From Oscillospiraceae bacterium (GTDB lineage Bacteria; Bacillota; Clostridia; Clostridiales; Clostridiaceae), in NCBI GenBank assembly GCA_009785875.1, contig WQUF01000154.1, positions 1-5,813 on the forward strand: a stretch of 5,813 nt of DNA. The letters run 5' to 3'. Numbering within the stretch: the stretch's first letter is position 1; the number at the start of each line of letters is the position of its first letter. The position numbers and the translations under genes were made by a program. Positions 1 to 5,121 of this stretch are shown one piece after another. The notes under the pieces are model-generated. The model saw only the letters and a program-made list of their open reading frames with translations. It was not told the origin of the DNA and searched no databases.

Positions 1-95
1 TGTTTTTGAACATTTTCTTGAGCAACATAACATCCCGTTACATAAAATCTACTAAATACTACTATTAGTTTTAATAAATTTATAACGGTTTTCAC
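1..95 (-). CDS. Possible start of a small exported or lipoprotein gene (partial, leaves window)
   Basis: A GTG at 95-93 on the minus strand opens a frame that stays open for 31 codons to the window edge. It is preceded by a purine-rich AAGGAAAGGAAAG stretch that could serve as ribosome binding site. The predicted N-terminus is MKTVINLLKLIVVFSRFYV followed by TGC: a basic start, a hydrophobic core and a V-T-G-C motif resembling a lipobox at about residues 19-22. This would suit a lipid-anchored or exported protein. An alternative is an ATG in another frame near position 28, giving MLLKKMFKN, also open to the edge. It lies 141 nt downstream of the ABC permease stop. With so little sequence the call is tentative and no family can be named. 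Confidence 0.3.
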   Translation of the reverse strand, partial: MKTVINLLKLIVVFSRFYVTGCYVAQENVQK

Positions 96-236
96 CTTTC
101 CTTTCCTTCTTCTATTTTATTCTTCTCATATTTTCTTGATAAGTAGCAACAACCCTTTTTCTACTTTTATTCGCTTTTACTGTTCATTTTATTTGCTTCT
201 TATAGGTCTTGAGTAATTACTGTTAATTAAAAAAAC
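96..236. other. AT-rich intergenic gap after the ABC permease
   Basis: This spacer follows the permease stop codon on the minus strand. I see no strong GC-rich hairpin followed by a T-run, so there is no convincing intrinsic terminator. There is no complete reading frame with a ribosome binding site and no clear promoter. Read-through into whatever starts near position 95 is possible. Confidence 0.4.
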
Positions 237-1028
237 TTACTGTAGCAAACGCTCGTAATGAAAACTTGCTGACGAACGACGCAATAGAATCAGCCCAAGG
301 ATAGAGCAAAGGACTCCAATGCCGAGCAGCAGCCATACGTTTACCAATACAACTCCGCTGAACTGTCCAACAGCTAAGACTACAATAGGCAAAATCAAGA
401 AGGCACTGCGCTGCTGGGATTCTTCCACCGACTTGGCTTTCGCCGAGCCTCGTACAATAAGCGTGATTGCGACCAACGAAATAGCAGGAGACACGAGGAT
501 TAGCAGCACGAGCCAGTTGAGTCCCAGAAGCATCAATGACCCTGTGATGAACCAGATTTCTGTTTGGACAACAAGCGTCATGGCTACAAAGGACACAAGG
601 GATACGATTTGGCTGAATACAAAGGACGCAAAAACCTTTGCAATAAATATTTGTTGCAGGCTGAGTGGGCAGTACAGAAGGGTTTCCAGCGTCTGCTTTT
701 CTTTTTCCCCAACAAACGAGCTTGCTGCCATGATCATAGCTGTCAGAACAGGGATCAATAAAAAGAAAATAGGCACCATGTTGTTTATCAATAGCTGTAA
801 AAGGGATTTTCGAAGATCTGAACCTAGCATCCCTCCAGGCAGGATAACCAAAAGTTTTTGAAAATCTGCAGAATCTACCGGAATGAATCCCACAACAAGC
901 ATGAAAATGGATGGGAGAACGACCGCCATAACTATAGGAAGGCTCAGCAGTCCAATAAAGAGATTTCTGTTTTCAGTTACACTTCGGATATCTTTCTTAA
1001 TCAAAGCTATTTGCATTGAGTTAATCAT
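237..1028 (-). CDS. ABC-2 type transporter permease
   Basis: This is a 263-residue integral membrane protein, the expected partner of the ATPase encoded just upstream. Hydrophobic segments lie at about residues 24-49, 84-106, 136-160, 164-192 and 209-249 (the last long enough for two helices), giving about six membrane spans as is usual for ABC-2 permeases. After the second span comes the conserved cytoplasmic coupling motif of the NatB/ABC-2 group, SSFVGEKEKQTLETLLYCPL at residues 103-122, followed by K131. A second charged cytoplasmic stretch, KSVEESQQR (199-207), is also typical. The start is ATG 1028, not the in-frame TTG at 1061, because AAAGGAG lies 7-8 nt upstream. That ATG is one base after the ATPase stop (TAAAATG), which indicates translational coupling. 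The substrate cannot be read from sequence; drug, peptide or sodium export are known for relatives. By a rough hand count its 3' two thirds are near 48-50% GC, richer than its neighbours. Confidence 0.88.
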   Translation of the reverse strand: MINSMQIALIKKDIRSVTENRNLFIGLLSLPIVMAVVLPSIFMLVVGFIPVDSADFQKLLVILPGGMLGSDLRKSLLQLLINNMVPIFFLLIPVLTAMIMAASSFVGEKEKQTLETLLYCPLSLQQIFIAKVFASFVFSQIVSLVSFVAMTLVVQTEIWFITGSLMLLGLNWLVLLILVSPAISLVAITLIVRGSAKAKSVEESQQRSAFLILPIVVLAVGQFSGVVLVNVWLLLGIGVLCSILGLILLRRSSASFHYERLLQ

Positions 1029-1029
1029 T

Positions 1030-1947
1030 TTAGAACTCCTTTCCTTCTGCTCGCTTTTCAATAAGGGTAAAATAAATTTCTTCCAGTGACAGTCTGCGAG
1101 TTATCACACTGTAAATTCTGCCATTTTCTTCAACTATGCGTTTGATAATATGTGGGATTTCTTCTTCTGATTTCACATTTACTTCATAATAGTTTTCCCC
1201 GACTTTTACTGAACTTATATCCTTTGGGAATAGGTCTGATTTTATGCTTACAGTCATCCCCGAAAAAATCATTGAACGAAGTTTCTCAAGATTTCCTGCT
1301 GCTAGCAAAACTCCGTCGGCAATGAGTCCGTATGAACTGCATATTTCCTGTGCGTACCTAAGTTGATGGGTACATAAAAAGATAGTTACACCCTCGTTTT
1401 CTGCAAGACTTTTAATCATATTATTTACGCTTAACACGCTTTCTGGGTCGAGACCGGAAGTCGGTTCGTCTAAAAAAAGAATTTTCGGACGATGAATCAT
1501 CGCTCTCGCTAATGAAAGCCGTTGCCTCATACCTGTGGAATAGGTTTCCAATTTACGGTCTTTTGCATCTCTTAGCTCTAATTTTTCTAATAAATCCAAA
1601 GCACGGTTGTTGCTATCTGCAGTATTAAGCCCAAATGTTGCGCCATAAAAAACAAGGTTTTGAAGTCCTGTCATATTATTGTACATTTGTGCGTGTTCTG
1701 TAACGACTCCTGAAAGCTGGTGTACTTGCACGGGGTTTACGGAGGGGTCAATATCAAATATCTTGCATATTCCTTTGGTTGGAGATAATATGCCGTTCAA
1801 CAGCTTTACAACAGTGGTTTTTCCTGCTCCGTTAGGACCTAAAAAACCAAAAACTTCGCCTTGTTCCAAAGTTAAACTAATATCATCTACTGCTTTTTTA
1901 CCATTAGGGTATATTTTTGTTAGATTATCCGCAATAACAGCTTTCAT
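1030..1947 (-). CDS. ABC transporter ATP-binding protein
   Basis: This 305-residue cytoplasmic ATPase powers the adjacent ABC-2 permease. All nucleotide-binding motifs are visible: Walker A GPNGAGKTT (residues 37-45), signature YSTGMRQR (136-143, an STGMRQ version of LSGGQ), Walker B ILFLDEP (156-162) with catalytic E161, D-loop SGLDP (164-168) and H-loop H194 in CTHQL. The Q-loop position appears to hold Glu (E84 in VVTEHAQMY), as in some BcrA/NatA-like exporters. Residues about 205-305 form the extra C-terminal domain (DUF4162-like) common in ABC-2 exporters. I chose ATG 1947, not the in-frame GTG at 1956, because AAAGGTGAT (1952-1960) is an ideal ribosome binding site for the ATG and overlaps the GTG. 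The stop lies one base from the permease start. Upstream is a 286-bp gene-free region, so this is probably the first gene of a two-gene operon. Confidence 0.93.
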   Translation of the reverse strand: MKAVIADNLTKIYPNGKKAVDDISLTLEQGEVFGFLGPNGAGKTTVVKLLNGILSPTKGICKIFDIDPSVNPVQVHQLSGVVTEHAQMYNNMTGLQNLVFYGATFGLNTADSNNRALDLLEKLELRDAKDRKLETYSTGMRQRLSLARAMIHRPKILFLDEPTSGLDPESVLSVNNMIKSLAENEGVTIFLCTHQLRYAQEICSSYGLIADGVLLAAGNLEKLRSMIFSGMTVSIKSDLFPKDISSVKVGENYYEVNVKSEEEIPHIIKRIVEENGRIYSVITRRLSLEEIYFTLIEKRAEGKEF

Positions 1948-1951
1948 CGCA

Positions 1952-1960
1952 ATCACCTTT
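1952..1960 (-). promoter_or_regulatory. Ribosome binding site of the ABC ATPase gene
   Basis: The minus strand reads AAAGGTGAT, complementary to the 3' end of 16S rRNA, ending 4 nt before ATG 1947. It decides the start: the alternative GTG at 1956 lies inside this site. Confidence 0.7.
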
Positions 1961-2005
1961 ACTTAAGCAATACTTTTTGCTTTTATTATTTAATAAAGTT
2001 AACTC

Positions 2006-2138
2006 TAACCCGACTTTCACCTTAAAATTGAAAAAATGGCTTAAAACCTACATTCGTTTTATTGGGTCACTACATTTTATAAAGTCTAGAAATGCCTAAT
2101 CTAAGCCATTTGGTCACTACAATCCGAAAGTCGGGTTA
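2006..2138. mobile_element. MITE-like element: 133-bp nested inverted repeat
   Basis: The ends are a perfect 13-bp inverted repeat: TAACCCGACTTTC at 2006-2018 and GAAAGTCGGGTTA at 2126-2138. Nested inside, after nearly equal spacers of 15 and 14 nt, is a second perfect 10-bp inverted pair: AAATGGCTTA at 2034-2043 and TAAGCCATTT at 2102-2111. The centre is a 58-nt non-coding loop. If the outermost TA on each side is taken as a target duplication, the element proper is 2008-2136 with 11-bp terminal repeats beginning ACCCGAC, the pattern of short non-autonomous elements that insert at TA. TA is itself a palindrome, so this cannot be proved here. Alternatives are a remnant of an insertion sequence that kept only its ends, or a structured RNA or regulatory site. 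No transposase is present in the window. Confidence 0.5.
2065..2121. repeat. Short direct repeat GGTCACTACA inside the inverted-repeat element
   Basis: GGTCACTACA occurs at 2065-2074 and again at 2112-2121, both in the same orientation and each preceded by a T-rich run (TTG or TTT). The second copy sits in the spacer between the outer and inner right arms. It could be a transposase or regulator binding site, or a trace of how the element formed. Confidence 0.5.
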
Positions 2139-2233
2139 AAATATGATTTGAAGATCTTTATTGTAGATTTAGTATTTCTAATACATTATGTGTTCACCTT
2201 AGGACGCAAAGTCGTACTGATATTATTATTTTT

Positions 2234-2497
2234 TTATCGCACAATGACAATAGTACATTCCGTCAACAAAAGTGCCATCGCTCCCACAGCCGCAAAAACT
2301 GGTACTAGCACGACTCCTACTACGCCTGCCGTTACAGGGAAACTAAAAATTTCTTTACCATCTTTGTCCTTAATCATAATCTTTCTTGCGTTACCTTCCC
2401 TGATGATCTCTTTAATTTTCTCCATTAAATGCTCGCCTTTAACCTTGATTTCTTCAGTGTTATTTGTATTTGTTTCAGTATTATTAGTATCGCTCAT
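2234..2497 (-). CDS. DUF4342 family small protein
   Basis: This 87-residue protein matches the DUF4342 pattern. An N-terminal acidic, Asn/Thr-rich tail (residues 1-16, with the repeated motif NTNNTEE) is followed by a helical segment IKVKGEHLMEKIKEIIREGN (17-36), then a short beta-like segment RKIMIKDKDGKEIFSFPV (38-55), then a hydrophobic stretch from about 57 to 79 ending in TECTIVIVR. The helical part resembles the UBA-like fold proposed for the family, and the hydrophobic part could be membrane associated. Function is unknown. The start is ATG 2497, with AAAGGA about 10 nt upstream at 2508-2513. It lies 25 bp downstream of a truncated DUF4003 stump, so its original upstream context has been replaced. 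A perfect TATAAT box created at that junction (2530-2535) may now drive it. Confidence 0.82.
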   Translation of the reverse strand: MSDTNNTETNTNNTEEIKVKGEHLMEKIKEIIREGNARKIMIKDKDGKEIFSFPVTAGVVGVVLVPVFAAVGAMALLLTECTIVIVR

Positions 2498-2522
2498 CTT
2501 TCTAACATCCTTTCTTATTTGA

Positions 2523-2570
2523 TCAACTTATTATAAATAAATTGCAGCGTTTTTGAAGTGCTTCTTCCAT
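2523..2570 (-). pseudogene. Truncated DUF4003 stump (13 native codons)
   Basis: The minus-strand reading MEEALQKRCNLFI is identical to the first 13 residues of the intact DUF4003 gene starting at 5121. It then diverges abruptly to I-S-stop, giving a 15-codon frame. The break is sharp: identity runs through the ATA codon at 2534-2532 and stops. Its ribosome binding site has changed from the AGGAGGAG of the intact gene to AAGAGGAAA, which fits loss of selection. It sits 33 nt after the copy A YbjQ-family gene, exactly as the intact gene follows copy B (35 nt). It is a leftover of a duplicated ybjQ-DUF4003 segment, not a functional gene, although a 15-residue peptide could in principle be translated. 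Confidence 0.85.
2530..2535 (-). promoter_or_regulatory. Junction-created TATAAT (-10) box upstream of DUF4342
   Basis: The minus strand reads TATAAT exactly. It straddles the point where identity with the intact DUF4003 gene ends, and the intact copy reads TATAGA there. A weak -35-like TTCAAA lies 16 nt further upstream. The predicted start of transcription would be near 2523, leaving a leader of about 26 nt before the DUF4342 ATG. The -10 match is direct; the promoter role is inferred. Confidence 0.35.
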
Positions 2571-2946
2571 TTTATAAATTTCCTCTTAAAATCTATATTT
2601 TTACTATTTCTTATATCGAACTGCTGTGCCGTAAGCCATAACTTCAGCAGCCGGATCCATAATTTGAGCTGTCGAGTAACGAATAGTAATGATAGCATCA
2701 GCTCCCAAGTTTTGCGCTTCTTGTATCATACGTTCTGTTGCAGTAGTACGTGCTTCTTTCAGTAATTCCGTAAATTGAATGATTTCACCACCTACTATGG
2801 CTTTTAACCCAGCCATAATATCTTGTCCAATATGCTTTGTCAACACTATATTGCCTTGAACAAGACCCAGATGCTCCAGTTCTTTCCCTGCTATATAATC
2901 AGTTGTTGCTAAATCCATTTTATTTTCCTCCTAAAATTTTATTTAT
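2532..2946. repeat. Direct repeat copy A (ybjQ-like gene plus 5' end of DUF4003)
   Basis: This segment of about 415 bp is repeated in the same orientation at 5083-5500. It contains a complete YbjQ-family gene with its ribosome binding site, the following spacer and the first 13 DUF4003 codons. Coding identity is high (9 differences in 315 nt), whereas the short spacer between the two genes has several substitutions and length changes. The left boundary is sharp at 2532. The right boundary fades in AT-rich sequence around 2941-2950. Confidence 0.9.
2604..2918 (-). CDS. YbjQ/UPF0145 family protein, copy A
   Basis: This 104-residue protein, usual length for the UPF0145/YbjQ (DUF74) family, is predicted cytosolic with no signal peptide or membrane segment. 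Family hallmarks are GLVQGN near residues 18-23, a GGE at 43-45, the helix ARTTATERMIQEAQNLGADA (56-75) containing the typical A-x-x-LGADA, and the C-terminal AYGTAVRY (95-102). Relatives form pentamers and are sometimes called heavy-metal-binding, but the biochemical role is not established and no Cys is present here. ATG 2918 has an excellent AGGAGG 8 nt upstream (2927-2932). It ends in tandem stops TAG-TAA. The amino acid sequence is identical to the copy at 5157-5471, with nine silent nucleotide differences. It follows the DUF975 remnant by 61 nt and is followed by the dead DUF4003 stump. Confidence 0.93.
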   Translation of the reverse strand: MDLATTDYIAGKELEHLGLVQGNIVLTKHIGQDIMAGLKAIVGGEIIQFTELLKEARTTATERMIQEAQNLGADAIITIRYSTAQIMDPAAEVMAYGTAVRYKK

Positions 2947-2979
2947 AATTATTTTAATATTGATATCTTTAAATATTAC

Positions 2980-3366
2980 TCAGTTTTTTACTATGTATTT
3001 ATGACCGACTAATTCATTATAAAATTCTGCAGTCGTTGCACTAACATAAGGAATTAAAAAAATCACTCCAATTCCAAAAGTTATAATACATAGAAGAAAC
3101 CAACCAAAAAAGCTCAAATGAAGCACAAATAGATCCATCTTTTTTCCATTCATCATAAGTTTGCTTTGATTTAGTGCTTCTAATATACCGACTTCAGGAT
3201 TTTCAGCCATAATGTAAGCTGCCATGGAGTATCTATAAGCTGCTATAATACCAGGGATTATAAAGAGCAAAGACCACAGAAAAGTAAATAAACCAGTTAA
3301 TAGATATAATCCTAAAGCTTTGCCAAAATATGAAAATCTCGAAAATAAAGTTGAAAACTCCGTATA
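2980..3366 (-). pseudogene. N-terminally truncated DUF975 family membrane protein
   Basis: The minus-strand frame between the GIN gene stop (3369-3367) and the TGA at 2982-2980 encodes 128 residues with a clear DUF975 C-terminal half. It holds LFSRFSYFGKALGLYLL, LFTFLWSLLFIIPGI, then YSMAAYIMAENP, EALNQSKLMMNGKKMDLFVL, a membrane span in LSFFGWFLLCIITFGIGV, and PYVSATTAEFYNEL. Full-length members have roughly 80-100 more residues at the N-terminus with additional membrane spans; these are absent. There is no ATG near the start of the homology (the first Met is the one in RYSMAAY), only a TTG at 3270 with no ribosome binding site. The homology begins immediately and in frame after the GIN stop codon, so the junction looks like a deletion or recombination point. 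It is probably non-functional. A short product from reinitiation cannot be excluded. Confidence 0.8.
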
Positions 3367-4092
3367 TTATTCACTCATCTTTTTTACAGAACCAGCTCCC
3401 TCAATGCTTGGATTTACATTTGGATCTCCCTTATAGCTAATGCTCCCTGCCCCTGAAATAGTTGCATTTAATTGATCTGTACAATAAATTTCAGCACTTC
3501 CGGCTCCATTAATGGATATGCTTGAAACCTTAGTTTCTAAACCTGAAGCTTTGATCTCTCCTATTCCATCTATAGTCATAGTAGCATTTTCAGCACTTCC
3601 ACTTAAACTCATTTTGCCTGCACCTGAAACCTTAGTGTTAAAATTTTTAACACTAAGCGAAATACTTAAATCACAGGCTCCTTCTACATTTAGCGTAAAA
3701 GTATCCACATTAATGACATCCGGTTCGCTAATTTTAACTGCTCCATTTATGGTGAGAGTATCTAAATTTGGATTAGAGATATATATTTTAGGTATAGAAC
3801 TTGTATCAGTTATAATGCTCTTATTCCATTTTATATTTAGAGTATCACTTGATACTGACTCATTGAATTCCTTTAAAATGTTATCCTGCATGGAAACTTT
3901 TAATTCATTTGAACTTTTATTTGAATAGATGACTTCACATCCTCCATCAATATTTACTTTTGTATAATTAGAGACTTCAAAGCTGGAATCTTTCATTTCT
4001 CCTTGACCGTGAACAGCATTAGATCCTATGCTGACGCAAGAAATACATGCTATCATCATAAAAGTTAATATAAAGCTTAAAATAATTTTCAT
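3367..4092 (-). CDS. Secreted GIN/DUF2807 domain protein, putative lipoprotein
   Basis: This 241-residue exported protein begins MKIILSFILTFMMIACISC: a basic N-terminus, hydrophobic core and two candidate lipobox cysteines (C16 after MIA, C19 after CIS). It is probably lipid-anchored on the outer face of the membrane. The mature part is a GIN (DUF2807, 'putative auto-transporter adhesin head') domain. It opens with VNIDGGCEV (46-54) and carries seven beta-helix turns with a G-A-G-like core at Gly 117, 138, 157, 176, 196, 214 and 232, spaced 18-21 residues. Adhesion or envelope-sensing roles are proposed for the family, none proven. The start is ATG 4092, not the TTG at 4107: GGGAGG lies at 4098-4103, over the TTG side. 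It follows DUF4003 by 42 nt, consistent with co-transcription. Its stop codon directly abuts the truncated DUF975 frame, in the same frame. Confidence 0.85.
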   Translation of the reverse strand: MKIILSFILTFMMIACISCVSIGSNAVHGQGEMKDSSFEVSNYTKVNIDGGCEVIYSNKSSNELKVSMQDNILKEFNESVSSDTLNIKWNKSIITDTSSIPKIYISNPNLDTLTINGAVKISEPDVINVDTFTLNVEGACDLSISLSVKNFNTKVSGAGKMSLSGSAENATMTIDGIGEIKASGLETKVSSISINGAGSAEIYCTDQLNATISGAGSISYKGDPNVNPSIEGAGSVKKMSE

Positions 4093-4134
4093 ATAGACCT
4101 CCCTCAATAAATTTATTCAAAGTATGTTTATTAA

Positions 4135-5121
4135 TTAGTGGCTTGAAGCTGCACTTGCAGCTGTGCTAGCGGCCACAATACAAATCATGATAGCAACCTG
4201 TTGCGCAATTATGAGCGATACAACACCAATTAATGCCGCTGACTTCATAGTCTGTACAGAAGGGATATAATCACACATGGTCAACATACCGGCATACATT
4301 AAGCGCTGCTTTGCTCCTATCCCAAGTGCACCAAATCCTTTTTGCTCTTTAAGAAAGTCATCCGCTTCCATGATCCCTTTTGCTAAAGTCTCTATATCCA
4401 CATCAAGCAGTGCAAGAACGCCCAATGTTGCAAGTTCGTATTCCGTTCCATATTTATAATTATGGCTTTTCAAATATTCAAATAATTCCAACGTCTTTTT
4501 GCATTTTTGCTCAGCAGAGCTATCCCCTAAAGCTAAAACTTGGCTTAAAGATTGCACAGCATTTTTAAAGAAAAAACCTGGCTTTAAAATCTGATAGCAT
4601 TTTTCCATCTCATCCTCTAAGTAGCCAGTGTCAAGACCAGATAAGACAAGCAGCGCAGCAAAAGTGCTATCCTCACTTGAAGTAAGGAATGGATGTACTT
4701 CTTTCATGTGATTATATAAAGTTCTTGTATTTTTAGCCATTTCCTCATATTCACCAGGTTCAGCAAGATCTGCTATCATAGTCGCAGTTACTACAAGGTA
4801 TTCAGAACCCCAAAACAATTCTTTCAGCTTATTATAAACATCCAGTGTGCGATCCAATTTCTCTTTCGGATTATCAGAAAGGCTAAGCATTGTAACTGTT
4901 GCCATTCTTGATATGCCTCTAAAATTAGAGAATACGCTGGTATTTTCTTTAAGCAAATCCAGAGAATTGCGCATTATGTCTACATCGGCTTTCATATCCT
5001 TTGCTGTATAAAGCCAAGCACATAGAGGATAGATATACGAGTAGTTCCACTTGAATGCAGCTTTTATCGCATCTCTATTCTCTATAAATAAGTTGCAGCG
5101 TTTTTGAAGTGCTTCTTCCAT
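4135..5121 (-). CDS. DUF4003 family protein
   Basis: This 328-residue protein matches the DUF4003 family, mainly found in Bacillota. The recognisable parts are the N-terminal CNLFIENRDAIKAAFKW (9-25), the diagnostic FSNFRG (64-69), then long amphipathic helices with a hydrophobic repeat-like character throughout. The last 38 residues (from about 291) are strongly hydrophobic and Ala/Ile-rich, AALIGVVSLIIAQQVAIM and onward, ending TAASAASSH; this could be a C-terminal membrane anchor. Function is unknown. ATG 5121 has AGGAGGAG at 5131-5138, 9 nt upstream. It follows copy B of the YbjQ-family gene by 35 nt and precedes the GIN lipoprotein gene by 42 nt, so the three are probably co-transcribed. 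Its first 13 codons recur as a dead stump at 2523-2570. Confidence 0.88.
   Translation of the reverse strand: MEEALQKRCNLFIENRDAIKAAFKWNYSYIYPLCAWLYTAKDMKADVDIMRNSLDLLKENTSVFSNFRGISRMATVTMLSLSDNPKEKLDRTLDVYNKLKELFWGSEYLVVTATMIADLAEPGEYEEMAKNTRTLYNHMKEVHPFLTSSEDSTFAALLVLSGLDTGYLEDEMEKCYQILKPGFFFKNAVQSLSQVLALGDSSAEQKCKKTLELFEYLKSHNYKYGTEYELATLGVLALLDVDIETLAKGIMEADDFLKEQKGFGALGIGAKQRLMYAGMLTMCDYIPSVQTMKSAALIGVVSLIIAQQVAIMICIVAASTAASAASSH

Larger units (their letters stand above)
1948..2233. other. Gene-free region between DUF4342 and the ABC operon
   Basis: This 286-bp stretch has no credible reading frame on either strand. It must hold the promoter for the ABC operon, but I cannot point to a convincing -35/-10 pair; AT-rich sequence around 1985-2005 is the likeliest place. 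Its middle is occupied by the nested inverted-repeat element at 2006-2138. A small hairpin (AAGCAA/TTGCTT, 1965-1982) falls in the presumed leader of the ABC transcript just upstream of its ribosome binding site. Nothing resembling a strong intrinsic terminator follows DUF4342. Confidence 0.6.

Noticed and set aside
319..861. Plus-strand frame of 180 codons
   Set aside because: It lies antisense over the ABC permease, has no ribosome binding site, and its translation looks like low-meaning Ser/Thr/Ile-rich sequence. It is a shadow of the real gene.
1029..1061. Upstream TTG start at 1061 for the ABC permease
   Set aside because: It would overlap the ATPase gene by 32 nt and lacks a good ribosome binding site. 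ATG 1028 has AAAGGAG at proper spacing and forms the coupled TAAAATG.
1965..1982. Hairpin AAGCAA-TACTTT-TTGCTT followed by T-rich sequence on the plus strand
   Set aside because: The stem is only 6 bp and AT-rich, and no plus-strand gene ends here, so a terminator is not credible. At most it is a weak leader hairpin for the ABC operon.
2171..2183. Small palindrome GTATTTCTAATAC considered as a terminator after DUF4342
   Set aside because: The stem is 5 bp of mostly A-T pairs with no following T-run on the minus strand.
2148..2522. Plus-strand frame of 124 codons with hydrophobic stretches
   Set aside because: It covers the DUF4342 gene in antisense; its hydrophobicity arises from the complement of Lys/Glu/Asp codons. 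DUF4342 on the other strand is a family match with a ribosome binding site.
3512..3928. Plus-strand frame of 138 codons
   Set aside because: It is antisense to the GIN-repeat gene and mirrors its repeats; no start signals.
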